DNA of 64,000 nt from Sipunculus nudus (lineage: Eukaryota > Annelida > Sipuncula > Golfingiida > Sipunculidae), in NCBI GenBank assembly GCA_026874595.1, contig CM049309.1, forward strand, positions 22,365,033 to 22,429,032, in the 5' to 3' direction. How positions within the stretch are numbered: position 1 is the first letter of the stretch; every line of letters starts with the position of its first letter. A model generated the notes under the pieces. That model was given only the letters and a program-made list of their open reading frames with translations, was not told the DNA's origin and did no database searches. This document shows positions 48,143 to 59,752 of this stretch, in pieces. The translations under genes and the position numbers were made by a program.

Positions 48143-49813
48143 TGATATCAAACACAAACATATATGGACAGGAAACATATATGGATTGATTTAATTATCC
48201 TAATAAATATATTTCAGACCGTCTTTTTGTAAATACTGAAGGAGGCCTTCACAATTCAAGGGTCCTGATATTACTGTTGGCTAGGAAACCCCCCCGCCTG
48301 ATTACCTTATACAAAGGAAACGGCTGGTTTATATGCAACACTGCATGATTAGTTTCGTTTAAATTATGTACCAATATTTTGAATAGTACAAAAATGCAAG
48401 TATTAAAGCAGGAAGGAATTTAATGCAAAATAAAAATATACGTGTACTCACAATGCTTGAACACGTCTCGTCGATTTGACTGTTTGGGCTGCACTAGCTG
48501 CTTTCCCGCCAGAATGTTAATATTTGGCCTCACAAGACACAGAAACCAAAGACGACCCCAGTGCTTGTGGTGGTGGTTGCGGGGGGGGGGGGGGTGCGCT
48601 TTAGGGGATCATTAGACAAGTGACACACTGACAGTTGATGTGAGAGGGCTGCAGTCTTCACAGATCAAGTCAGGTTGCTGTACAATCCACTTATTAATAA
48701 AGGTTCCTGGATAAATTTCAAGTTTGGAAATAATAGCACAGTTTTTACCAGTTTCTTGATTGATAGCAGTTGATATGTATACATCAAGAAGGGCTAGATA
48801 TATCAAGTTATATGACAATAACATGTATATAGCTACTTATTAATAAGGTTTTTTAAGTCTTCAGTTCTTTAGGGATACTCTATTTTGGAAATAAAAGGTG
48901 TTATATATTACCATTTTTATTTTGTTCACTGAATTACATAAACTTCTGTCAGGAAAACCAAGCTTCTATTTTTTAATGTATTTTATTGCTGAAGAAACAG
49001 TGCCGTCGCCTCATGAAAATGTTGATAGTATGTCCTTTATTACAGCATGCAATTTACAGCAATTTACCAGTATTTGACCTTTTACGATAATTTCTGACTT
49101 TATATATTGGACATCATTTGAATCGATTACTACTTCATCCCCCTGTATATCATTGAAAATATTAAGGAAATGTGGTTACACTTTCTTGTGAGAAGCTTAG
49201 GCTAAATAAACATAATTCTCCTATAAACAGCATGTAGGCAATCTTACCTAAAAATATTGATGTCACTATGACGTCAGTTTGACATCAATTTGTTGTCTAA
49301 AACTTGACTTCGATTTGATATGTCAAAGGAACATCAATTAGATTGACCAAATTAAATATATATATTATATTTCCTTTTAAAATGGATTTGCAAATTTCAT
49401 TATTCTACTTCTAGAGTAAATACAATCAATTAAAACCGAAATGACATTGTTTAACATTTTGATAAAATCTCAACCAATATTTGACATCAAATTTTCTTCA
49501 GGGTGCGGGGGGGGGGGGGTGTTGGGGTTAATTTACGTTATTATTAATTTAAGCTTAAAAACTTACAATTTTTTTGGCTACCTTATTCATAATTTTAAGA
49601 CGATTCTCAAAGAACTGCATGTGTGAACAAATTGTGGCATATAGTCTCGTGCTTTAAAAATGTTGATACCCGAAATGTCATATTTTGTAAATTGTGTTTT
49701 TTTTATACTGCAATTGTTATTACAATTGTAGGCTTATACATGTATATGCATCAGTAGTGGCGCATCCAGAGAGGGTTCCGGGGTTTCTGAACCCCCCCCC
49801 CCTTTTGAGATAA

Positions 49814-49869
<56 letters not shown>

Positions 49870-50328
49870 ATTATTATTATTATTATTATAATTATATACG
49901 GTGTGTGTATATCCTATGTGTTGTTCATCGCCTTGCCTTGTGAAATGAAAGCAAACAAACAAGATGTTATATACCGCGTATGTACCGGTCGATCGGTACA
50001 CACAAGAAAAGAAAGTACATTAATCTTTGATCATGTAATCGGTCGTATTTTTATATTTCAAGTGAAATTGTCCAAGTAAGAAAATTAGCCTTATTCGCAA
50101 TCTGCTGTCGTGATGTGACATCAAGTGTAAATTAAGTACCACTACCAGGCCCCCGTGTAACTGGACATGGAGCAAGACTGACATTCATCAAACAAGAGCG
50201 GACATAACAATCTCCTCGCAACATGCAAAACCACCAGTAAGGCTACGTGCAAATGTTGGTATGCAGGGAGAGTATACAGCTACCGCAAGCACTCCTACCC
50301 ACTTGGGCGTGATTGGCTGGCGAATATT
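45271..50328. other. no gene seen; AT-rich with TA and poly-G tracts
   Basis: Includes TA tracts (47556-47583, 48069-48140, 49820-49864), poly-G runs (48583-48595, 49507-49520), a short GA run (~47789) and a poly-C at about 49793. Frames are short and unsupported. Confidence 0.55.
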
Positions 50329-50373
50329 AATAATTCATGACCTACAGTAGGTCTGCTCCATCTAATGCTAACC
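50329..50373 (-). repeat. 45-bp dispersed sequence, copy 2
   Basis: Reverse complement of 30804-30848 with no mismatch, while flanking sequences differ. On plus it includes TGACCTACAGTAGGTCT, an everted pair of TGACCT/AGGTC-type half-sites around five bases. Confidence 0.9.
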
Positions 50374-50608
50374 GAAGTACAAAGCTACATGGGCGATAAT
50401 ACAGCAAATACAGTTCTCTCATATCCAGAGCTGGAGCTTCTCATTTAACCAGTTAAGATAGTTCATGATTATGCCGTATGGTGCCGTCACTTGTAGTTGA
50501 TGGGCTTGTTTAAATAACAGACACGCGGTGGCGCTGACGATTTGAAGATGATGGCGGGAAATATCCGTGTTAACGTCACTGTTACTTCTTAGTACTGTGT
50601 GCAGGTGT

Positions 50609-51391
50609 TTAGTCCTCAATGGGGGTTTGTTTACCATTGATAATAAGACGGCCGCGCCAGAACCTCACTTTCTTGTGTTCGCTATGAGCCTGGCGCATTT
50701 GTTTGAGGGCTTTCTTCTTCTGCTGGTAGTCCTCTATTGTCAGGTCTTCTACGAAGAAGGCATGGGTTCTGCTCCGTTCGGGGTTTTGTTGTTTTTGTGC
50801 TTTAAGCAAGTCGTTTCTGATTGGTCGGCTGTGGAATTTGACGATAATATGCCGGTGAACTCCATTCTTTTTCTTGCCTGTTCGATGGGCTGTTTCTATT
50901 GTCTTTACAATCTCGTCCATGTTTTGATTGTCGAGCAGGTTTTGGTCATCAATGGCTTTCGCGACTAATCGTAGACAATTTTCGCCCTTTTGTTCAGGAA
51001 CTCCGAGTAGCCTGACGTTGTATTCACGGCTATAACGTTCAATATCCAATAATTTTGTTTTGATATTAGTCAGTTCACCTTCTGTTGTGCGTTTATCTGC
51101 CTTCAATTTCTCGATTTCATCTTTTAATGCCTTATTTTCTTTCTCTAGGGCATTTATTTTTGTAGTGTGTTTCTCAATGTCTGTTTGGGTGAAGTCAAGA
51201 CTCCCAATAACGCAGTTTATTTTCCCATCCAGAGTAATATATTTATTGTTTACAGTTGTAACCTCACTTTTGATTTGATCAATGTCACTTACCAGCGATT
51301 TTCTGAAGTCTTCGAAAACTGACATCAGTGTTTTCTCCAGCTGAGCACATTTCGCGTCCACCATAGCTAATATGGGGTCACTGGCCTCCAT
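50609..51391 (-). CDS. L1 ORF1p-like protein (coiled coil + Transposase_22-type RNA-binding domain), 260 aa
   Basis: A single unbroken frame. Residues about 15-120 form a heptad-rich coiled coil (ALEKENKALKDEIEKLKAD). The RRM-like core follows: DIERYSREYNVRLLGVPEQ, IETAHRTG, HRHIIVKFHSRPIRNDLL. Then the C-terminal domain: AFFVEDLTIEDYQQKKKAL, VRFWRGRLIING. In L1-type LINEs this protein trimerises and binds element RNA. No ORF2 lies downstream on the minus strand (50608 toward 49 kb), so the copy is either 3'-truncated or a stand-alone or domesticated frame. The start is the ATG at 51391. The lack of stops or shifts contrasts with the other LINE relics here. Confidence 0.82.
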   Translation of the reverse strand: MEASDPILAMVDAKCAQLEKTLMSVFEDFRKSLVSDIDQIKSEVTTVNNKYITLDGKINCVIGSLDFTQTDIEKHTTKINALEKENKALKDEIEKLKADKRTTEGELTNIKTKLLDIERYSREYNVRLLGVPEQKGENCLRLVAKAIDDQNLLDNQNMDEIVKTIETAHRTGKKKNGVHRHIIVKFHSRPIRNDLLKAQKQQNPERSRTHAFFVEDLTIEDYQQKKKALKQMRQAHSEHKKVRFWRGRLIINGKQTPIED

Positions 51392-52079
51392 TGTGGACGA
51401 TTCTGTCTGTGATTCTCTGCTGGCAGTGTTTTTGCTAGGCCGGGTTTGCTGTAGGTATTTTTCGATGCTGGCCTACACACGGCTTGGCGAATCTGTCTTA
51501 CTCATTAATCGTGTTTTCATACTCCGGCCTTCGGCCATTTCAGTAGGTGTATTCCTGATTTTTTGTGCGAGCTGCACTCGGTCGTGGCACTAGGCGGCCA
51601 TGATCAACCGGAAGATCTTTAACCTTAATGAATCATTCCAAAAATAATCTTATAAATGGTGATTGATCATGATACAATGTCAAAGATCAAAATGTCCTTC
51701 CATGTGAGGAACCTTAGGCCAAACAGCAGTTACCCAATCAGCTGGAACCTTTTTATTGCGTCATTACTGCCAGCTGTATAAAAAGTCGCCCAGAAAAATG
51801 TCGAGGGTTATTTTACTGCGTTGCAAATGTGCAGAGAGGAGGGAACCTTCTGTCATCTACTGTGCTTGGGAATTCAGGATTTTCGGTTGCCAGAATGTGT
51901 TTGGCTCGTTTAAAATAGGTGAGGATTTGCACAAGAAAGTCATTCAAAAGACATTCCTCTTCCTTGACACAACCATAACGGTACCTCTAACCTGGATCGT
52001 ATATTCGGGGCCAAGGAAAGTGGTCGTAATTGTGGGGGAGGTCGCAATTGCGGGGTGGTCACAAGGCGGGGTTCCACTG

Positions 52080-52134
<55 letters not shown>

Positions 52135-52695
52135 CTAAAGTGGTACTTAAGGTCACACCTTAGGCCATATATTGCGAATTAAGGCAACAGCATACTTAGG
52201 GCAACAATTTTGCGTCGCCCTAATTTTTAACGAACTAACATGCAATAACCAGCCGTCGTGTGACTCTGTCATTAAAACAGAAACAAGATGAAGTATCATT
52301 CTATTGATATATTTTGTTATTGGAAACAAAACATTAAGTCTGATAAGGCTTCAACCTTAGCAATTCTTTTTTATGTATAATCTGCACTGTCCTATTTTGG
52401 GCATTATGGAGACAGTTTGGTTTTTCCAAAATTATACATGTTTCATAAATATATATTCGGGGAAGTCCTGTCACAGAGTACGTCTGGTGTTATCGTCTTA
52501 CAAATATGCCTCACTCCTGCAGAAGATATTCTATATTTGTGAAAGAAAATACGATATAAATTTCTCGCGAATATATACACAAATATGTAACCCTGTACAG
52601 TAGCGCCCACTGGTGAAACGAGATGGCACTAAAAATTGGTACCTGCATAAGCGTATTTCGCCACGAGGTGCTACATGTTATCGGTTTCATATACC

Positions 52696-52738
<43 letters not shown>

Positions 52739-52796
52739 TATATATATTTTTTTGTTTTATATATATTGGTTATTGTTGCAACACATGAAAATGAAA

Positions 52797-52821
52797 GGGG
52801 GGGGGGGGGGGGGGGGGGGGG
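52797..52821 (+). repeat. poly-G run, 25 bases
   Basis: The longest of several G runs in the window (others near 42135, 42427, 48589, 49513, 61094). Length in the true genome is uncertain because homopolymers are error-prone. Confidence 0.85.
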
Positions 52822-53109
52822 CATTTGTAAAGAATCTGGCCCGTTTGTCCGCTCAGTCAAAACTGGAGTCGCATAAATTGTTGTTTCCTGACAAAGAAGG
52901 CCGATACATCATAATTTCCTGAGAAAGTCCCGTATTTTATTTTGCTCATACTTGTGTTTATTATATCAGAGGAGGAGGGGTCAGGGGAACCTTTTGTGTT
53001 CAACAGGAAACACGGAGTAAAATGACTGATGACAGTGATTACAACGCCTTGTTCTAAGTTGTTAACCTATTATCGCTCAGGGATGCACTGGACTACCGAC
53101 ACACGGAAG

Positions 53110-53225
53110 CAGGTTACTTCGTACCATTTCCACTTCGTAACTTACAACTTCGTACCCCTACAAGTTCGTACCTTTACTACTTCGTACCCTCTCCACTTCG
53201 TACCCCTGCGACTTCGTACCCACAG
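53110..53225 (-). repeat. minisatellite, GGTACGAAGT unit (~17 bp), minus orientation
   Basis: Plus strand reads ACTTCGTACCC repeatedly with 6-8 variable bases between. The same unit in opposite orientation occurs at 62676-62757. Confidence 0.85.
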
Positions 53226-54141
53226 TGACATTAATGCAAGTTGCATTGATGAAAGTATTTCCAATATGACATTAACTATTTTGTATCGAAAAAAATGATC
53301 CCCTAAAAAGACTGACAAGCTTACAACATACATAAAAATGCTTTATTTACTTCCTTTGTATATATTTTATTTAAAAAATTAAAAATAAAACCTCTCTCTC
53401 TCTCTCTCTCGCTGTCTCTCTCTCTCTCTCTCTCTCTCTCAAGATTGAAGCAAACAACATTCACGTGTCTGGTTGTAAAAAGGATTTATTGTTTGTTCTT
53501 GAATGAGTTAAGAATAATAAGAATAAATGTCAACAATAAATGTAATAATTGTAATCCGCGCATCAAGTTAGTCATGAAAACTGTCATTTGGCAAACAAAT
53601 CACATACTTGGGTAAACTGATGACTTGACTGGTGATAATGACATGCTTAATCAATTTATATACAATCTTTATATTATAAAGCCAATACATTCATACTTTA
53701 ATTTTCTCACTATTCAAAAAATATAAGAGTGTATTTATTCCAACTGTACTGTGGAACTATGTGTTGCTCTAGCTTGTGGTGTTGCTAATAAGCGCAGGAG
53801 GCCTATACTTATGACAAGCTAAGAACAGCATAGGATAAAGCCTTTAGGATTTTAATGTTTCTGCCCCCGAATTGTGTAGTGGGACCGTAGTGGGTAAATC
53901 ATATCCTTATAAGCTGTATTCATCGATACATTTAGTTAACTAGATATTCACTGCTATTGTCACATATACATGACTGCAATATATTACCTTCATCTACATG
54001 CATGTCTCTTGACTATTAAACAATATTTTCTTATAATATTTTCATAATATAATGTAATAATTTTCAATATAAAGACCAATGTATGTGTCTGAAATAAAAC
54101 ATTCATTCCTGTAACAGTAAGTGTCACGAAAAAGGTCAAAT

Positions 54142-57065
54142 TTAATGGACGGGTCCATAGATCCTGCTTGCTCTTTTGAGCAATTGAGACGTACTGATTT
54201 TATTTTCGGCGTATTCCTCCCACGCCTTGAATAACAAGGCTTGAGTCGTTTTTACTTACTTGCGTTGATGTCGTTTTAGTTTCTTTTCACTGACTAGCAG
54301 GACGTGGAGCTCCACCAATTTAGCCTCCTGGTTGAGCAGTGGTACAAGAGAGTAAAAAGGCACGTTCCCGCGATGCGCCTTGGCATTTAACCGTGCATGC
54401 CAACCCTCACAGTCATTATTGGTGCGCGTGGCAACGTTGAACACGCACCAATTTTCTATGTGGAGCACCGTGCTGTGTATCCAGGTACGGCCGGTCCATA
54501 TAATTGAACAGATGGGTGAGTGGTGTGTTTCCCATTGTCTTCTCTCGAAGCGTTTCAAACGCCGGAAGTATGTGCTCGGCCGGAAGGCATTGCAGGGCCA
54601 TCAGTTGCCGTATGAGCGAATAAACGGCCCCCTTTTCCATGCACGCAGTCTGCAAAATAAGATGTATAGGTCTTGTTAAACAACATTAATCAATTGGAAC
54701 CACAAGTAGGCCTTATTGTTTTTTATGAATCTTGTCGTTTTCAGCAAGCAATCATTATCTGTGAAGAAAAGAGTGAGAAAATCACATGAAACCCCTAAAA
54801 AAGAGATTACGAGAATTGTTACATTTTTCAATGGGTCTTATTTAAACTCCTCATAAATATAATTATACTATGTATATTACATAAAATGATAAAAGATATT
54901 TTTTTGGAAGTGGCTAAACAGCCGGCAGGGTGCCTGCAGTTGAGTGCACAGACTAAACAGCCGGCAGGGAAAATTGATCTTTTTTGCAGGCCTTCCCCCA
55001 GGCTTAACTGCCTGCAAATGAATACATGCTCTTTTTCAGAGTTTCAGTGTGATACTCAATACTTTCCATTATCAGTTTGAAAATGAGCTGAGAATTTAGT
55101 GCTGACTTACCGAATTAGACATTTTGCTGGTCTTTATGTAATAAGTATGTTGAGTAGACATAAAAGTGCACATTTTGTGATATTTACAGGGTAGTTATAT
55201 ATATATTTATAGGAATTTTACTGAAGATGACTGGCACATCAGCTGCTTATACATGCTTATGAGCAAACAATGGGTATTGTCCGAAAGCACAAACAACTCA
55301 GGTGATGTCATATCAAAATATATGCAGATTCTTTGATAAAAGGTTATTATTATTATTGACATATTTCAACTGCAAAAATCGAGGAAATGCTCACATTAGC
55401 TATAGGAAAAAGTGCCCACTTAACAGAATACAGAGTTGACAACATTAGCTTAATATAATAAAGAGAGAAAAAAATGGACTGTCCAGAAATGGCCACTTTA
55501 TAGAGGTGCCCACTTTATGCAGTTGTCCATTAAGAGAGGTTCGCCTGTGGTATTGTCCTTAATGATCAGATATAGTTCTGGTATCAGTATTTCCATCAAA
55601 ATGCTATAGATAAAAAGAGCGATAAGGACATATTTTTTTTACTGCCCTTAATTTTTAATTTCCTTTAAATTCCTTGATTCAAGCTCACCTGCAGTCCGAA
55701 TTCTTGTACTCTTCTCCAGATGGCCTGCGTGTGATGAAATGCACATCCTTGAAGTGCTGCTTCCGGGAACACATGTCTGACTGCCTTCTATACACCACTT
55801 TCAAAATCAAAAACAAATTTCTTGACCCTGGGTTCACGGGGCATCAGATCTTTGATTTTCTGCAACACCTACAGGTGACAAATAAAAAGATTTCTTGACA
55901 AATAACAAAGCGAAAGTTTCTGCTGGTTTAGGATAATATTGTGTGTTCATGTGAACGAAGCAGACAATACACACAGTATTTCTGTAATAATTACTTCTTT
56001 CAACTACCAATCTTGATGGCTGTAATGTCTACACCGCATGGTTACTAATGGATTTAGTGGTTTAGGGGATAAACAGAACGGTTCGATCGCTACCCGGTAG
56101 AATTCGACATTCTGCATGGCCGGCCACGGACTCCGTTTCAGCCTAGTTTTATTTTGTTATCAAATTAAATGGAAATCCGGCAGGATCATAGACAAAAATA
56201 CCTTTTTGTAATCTCTTTTATCCTTGGTGGACATCAGACTGAATGCCAAGGGGACCTGTTTCGTTTCTCCATCAGTCTTGATGAAGGCGTGGACGGAGAA
56301 TAGTTGCTGGAATGGCTCTGGCACAACATGAAATGTACCGTCCATATACCACGTTTTTGCTTGTACCAGAAGATCAAGCTGACGTTGTGTTGCAAACAAG
56401 ATGTTTCTACTCGCCTTTCCCTGTATGTCCGCCCTAAAAAACCCTCAGGAATGAAGGCTAGATCAAGCTGAAAATGAAAAATATAAAATCATAAAGACAA
56501 AACAGCACAACTCCTCAGGTCTCAGTGGTTGGTAACACATGCATGTATGTTTAGCCCTTAAGAAAGGACTCCTCAATTTCCTTTTAGTGACTGGTGCAAT
56601 TTGGAGTCTAAAGATCGCCCCTGCAGTTAACTGTGATTATAACCCCCCATAAACAACTATGAGATTAAACATATATCAATTGATTAATATTAGGAACATC
56701 TATGTGTATTGAATATTTGACCACTGAAAAACATTTACGAAAATTTTAATTTGCTCACACTTTTACGATATTTTGAAGAAATGCCTTTTGGAGAAAGTTT
56801 CCTTTATGTAACAATATATTATTACTGTGTATTTTTTCTCTATAATTATTGCAAGTTGATGCAAATATAAGAGCATGCACCTCAAAATTTAGGCGAGTAG
56901 GAGCCGGTGGTAGGAGTTTCTGTCGTTGTCTATTGATCGCTCTGATCGCGTTTCCAGGGGCCTGGCGGCTTGTCTCAGGCAGCTCTCGGGTTTCGCCTCC
57001 ACCATTGCGTCGTCCACTATGACCGATGCTGGTTTAAACAGCTGTTCTTTGGCCTCTTTCATAAT
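54142..57065 (-). pseudogene. exons G-J: MULE-type transposase domain
   Basis: G: KEQLFKPASVIVDDAM, then after a shift AINRQRQKLLPPAPTRLNFE, the linker that follows FLYWCH in this family. H: FATQRQLDLL, TWYMDGTFHVVPEPFQQLFS (first catalytic Asp) and VPLAFSLMSTK. I: KKFVFDFESGV, a TAG, then GCAFHHTQAIWRRVQEFGLQ (second Asp and the C-x2-H). J: LPAFETLREK, RTNNDCEGWHARLN (Glu region), a TAA, then a conserved tail to TAA at 54142. The overall order fits the MULE DDE fold. Confidence 0.82.
56030..56115 (+). other. possible tRNA-like (Pol III box) sequence in MULE intron
   Basis: TTAGTGGTTTAGGGG and GGTTCGATCGC are A- and B-box-like with about 30 bases between. No full cloverleaf is evident. Weak. 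Confidence 0.2.
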
Positions 57066-57228
57066 CTTTAACAGTTGTACCAAAGTGAGAGGTTTATTCA
57101 AAGTATTATCCCCAAAGATCAAGACTGCGTTTAAATAAAAATCGCATTTTCTATGTTTTACTGGATAATAATATTAATGTTAGACTCCATTATGAGGAAA
57201 ACATGTATGATAAAAAAACTTCTCGTAC

Positions 57229-57772
57229 CTTTGATCTCACTTTTGTTCTAATGCCTATGCCCGGTTGGGCCGGATGGCAGTGGTCGTGTCGGCCCCGGGT
57301 GAAGACCCCGCCCCGCTGGGACACTGTCGCTTGGCATGAAACATGTTTGTTTCGTAAACTACACCACCAGTACACAAGGTCACCTTTTAGGCGCTGAAAG
57401 AAGAACATTTCATTTTAATTAAATTCTTTTCTCTTCATATTTCAACTTGAATTTTTATGAAATTTGTTAGTAGTATACAAAATATACTGTGGGGAATTTA
57501 ATTTAAAATATGCAAATATTATATACATAGCCTGTTATTCTCTACACTTCAATATCTTCGTAGGCCTATCAATAATTCATATATCAATATTTTTCATACA
57601 TTTTAAGCGTTTCTAATATCTATATTATACGTTCATCTCCTCACCTTAACTGTGTAAGAGAAGCCCGTGGTATCAACGAGTTTCCGCTTTCCCCGCACCG
57701 TACCGGTTTACACCACTTCGTATTTCACCTGGACCGGGCCCAGCTCTGTCAATTAAGGGGTCTTGTAACGAC
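57229..57772 (-). pseudogene. exons E and F: FLYWCH zinc finger
   Basis: E carries the strand GKRKLVDTTGFSYTVK; F carries the rest: GDLVYWWCSLRNKHVSCQAT then RGRHDHCHPAQPG. The Trp, two Cys and two His of the FLYWCH finger are all present (YWWC, VSC, HDHCH), so the finger itself could still fold. E contains two in-frame TAA codons before it. Joins are phase 0. Confidence 0.8.
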
Positions 57773-57837
57773 CTGTAAATAAAGCAGTTATTTGAAAAGT
57801 ATTCAGTTAAATCAACATGAGTAAAAATGAATTTATC

Positions 57838-57923
<86 letters not shown>

Positions 57924-58114
57924 CACTGGTTGTATTGTTGTTCTTTGTTAGTTTGATTTATGGAATATAACGGCAATAAAATAAAACCAAATAATAAGAT
58001 TTATAGCTTTCAGTTTTTTGTGTCATAATATTATTAATAACAATAAATTCTCAGCCAAAGACACAAATCTGGATCTAACACACTCTCTTAATTTCAGTTA
58101 GGCAGACAACTCAC

Positions 58115-58239
58115 TCCTCTTGTTCGTCAACGTGGATTTCGAAATTTCAATTCTCAATATCGAAAGACGACGTGCTAAGTCCCGGCGGTCCGTTGTCAAG
58201 CGTGTATAGTCTGCTGGAAGGATGATGCTGGTCTGCATC
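58115..58239 (-). pseudogene. exon D: helical linker segment
   Basis: Acceptor ATTACAG, donor GAGGA|GTGAGT. In phase with exon C it encodes QTSIILPADYTRLTTDRRDL and RRLSILRIEI, probably alpha-helical. Its plus-strand mirror has no signal. Confidence 0.55.
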
Positions 58240-58462
58240 CTGTAATGTACAATATAATGAAACAATATGATAATGTATTATACTATATTTTACTATTATT
58301 AATCTATATTCTATACTTTACTATATTTAACTTTACTATAATATATATGTGTGTATGTGTGCATAATACTGCTATTATTTTAAGATATCATTTTATGATA
58401 TTCAGTGTTAATCATGTAATATCATAAATTACTAAATGATCAAGATGCCTGTGACGACTCAC

Positions 58463-58784
58463 TCTTGTTCGTCCGCGCGGTCCAAAGGAAGGTTGACGCC
58501 GGTGTCCATTTCCTGGGCTATTCTGTAACAATATCAAACGAATCCTTACATTATCACGTTAACGCTTACGTCAATAAATCATTTAATGTTCATTTTCCAG
58601 AAGATGTATGTACTAAACGGTAATTATTTACCCACCTGATTTTTTTTAAGAGAAGCATCATTGATTGGCTGAATTCATTTTTGGCTTGACGGATCATGCA
58701 TGACGTGCACGTTGCTGTCTTTTTTTTAGCTTGAGCAATAATTATCTGTATAATTCTAATGTTGTGAGTTTACCAAGTATACCA

Positions 58785-58831
<47 letters not shown>

Positions 58832-58939
58832 TGTATGGCTTACGTAACTTACTCTTGATCGGCTGATACGTCAGTACCACCGGGAATGTCTACAAGAAGT
58901 GAAGTTCTGGTGCTCTCTCCTACTGGATTTCCCAAGGGC
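58463..58939 (-). pseudogene. exons B and C: short phase-2 exons ending in Gln-Glu
   Basis: Exon B (87 bp) and exon C (60 bp) both start with one base and end with two, so they are symmetric (phase 2-2) and can be skipped without shifting the frame. B ends DVSADQ and C ends DRADEQ; each is completed to Glu by the next exon, and each donor is AAGA|GTRAGT. This suggests one arose from the other. Sequence is low-complexity linker. Confidence 0.6.
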
Positions 58940-59174
58940 CTGTCACTGTAGTGTACAATGGTAAAAACATAAACATAATTTGGCTGAAAACATACATCTT
59001 TTCAACGTGTCACATAAACAAACACATTAAATAACCGAAAATGTCTGCCAAATATTTAAGATTTGATTTGTAAAATATAATCATGTTGGCGAAATTTAAT
59101 TACACAACAATATAATAATTAATATAATGTAATATAAAAACTGTGTCACACAAACAGACACTATTAGTTAAGAA

Positions 59175-59255
59175 GACAAATAAATGAGGGTAAAATGCGG
59201 GAGTCGAACCCAGGTCGGTGGCGTACAAGTCCGGCGTACCAAGCAAGCTTCACAA
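59175..59255 (-). mobile_element. tRNA-related SINE fragment
   Basis: On minus: AGCTTGCTTGGTACGCCGG (A-box-like), CTTGTAC (anticodon-loop-like), then GGGTTCGACTCCC, a good T-arm and B box. The acceptor stem is not closed. This looks like the tRNA head of a SINE in the intron between exons A and B. Confidence 0.4.
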
Positions 59256-59495
59256 ACAGTTATTATATTATCAGTTGGGTCCGCTTTCATGTCACCCTGT
59301 AACAACACATTATATAACGGAGCATGTCGTCTAAATATTTCAGATTTAATATGTAAAAAATAATCGTGTTGGCGAAATTACACAACAATATAATATAATA
59401 TAATATAATATAATATTATATAATATAAAAACTAGAAACTTATACATAACGAAGTAACAGCTTTAGAGTAAACCATATAGTATATTATAACTTAC

Positions 59496-59752
59496 TCTGA
59501 ACGTTCGGAACGGGAAACGTTATCTGGTTCCGTTTGTTCTTCATCACCATGAACTTGTGTCCATTCGATGACTGATATATCTCCATAACCATCTCTGTTC
59601 GCATCATCTTGTGACGTCGTAGTTAAAAATGGAAGAGGACAGCTTCGGCAACGCCAGTCTAACAGTACCTCTTCTCCTCTGTTGAGTTTTCGATAGAAGT
59701 CTCGATCGATTCCTAAATTCAATTTCAACCATTTATAACACTTGTTATCCAT
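59496..59752 (-). pseudogene. exon A: N-terminal zinc-finger-like segment
   Basis: ATG at 59752, 85 codons plus two bases, donor TCAGA|GTAAG. KCYKWLKLNLGIDRDFYRKL followed by DWRCRSCPLPF resembles the second half of a PHD-like finger, but the expected His and Cys after KW are Lys and Leu, so zinc binding is doubtful. The tail is acidic. An earlier exon may exist upstream. Confidence 0.6.

Larger units (their letters stand above)
51392..54141. other. no gene seen; microsatellites, poly-G run and a GTACGAA minisatellite
   Basis: Contains TA tracts (52085-52132, 52699-52747), a 25-base G run (52797-52821), a CT tract (53394-53442) and the minisatellite at 53110-53225. The 135-codon frame at 51756 runs into TA repeats and has no domain. 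Confidence 0.5.
54142..59752 (-). pseudogene. FLYWCH-MULE transposase-derived gene, ten exons, multiply broken
   Basis: Exons in transcription order: A 59752-59496, B 58939-58853, C 58522-58463, D 58239-58115, E 57772-57645, F 57393-57229, G 57065-56881, H 56467-56202, I 55868-55689, J 54649-54142. Each is bounded by AG and GT on the minus strand. Phases agree at the junctions I checked (A-B, B-C, C-D, D-E, E-F, F-G, H-I, I-J). Domains: a finger-like N-terminus, a FLYWCH finger (E-F), then an MULE-type DDE transposase (H-J). Lesions: TAA at 57753-57755 and 57708-57710, frameshifts near 56985, 56437 and 54490, TAG at 55788-55790, TAA at 54256-54258. The family combines FLYWCH DNA binding with MULE catalysis. 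Whether the ancestor was a transposon or an already domesticated host gene is open; I saw no terminal inverted repeats. Confidence 0.82.

Noticed and set aside
51756..52163. 135-codon forward frame
   Set aside because: No domain signature, and the last third is TA repeat.
55674..55898. 74-codon plus-strand frame
   Set aside because: It is the antisense of MULE exon I, which has the recognisable transposase motifs and splice sites.
57203..57397. Plus-strand frame with PGWAGWQWSCRPRV
   Set aside because: Antisense of the FLYWCH exon F.
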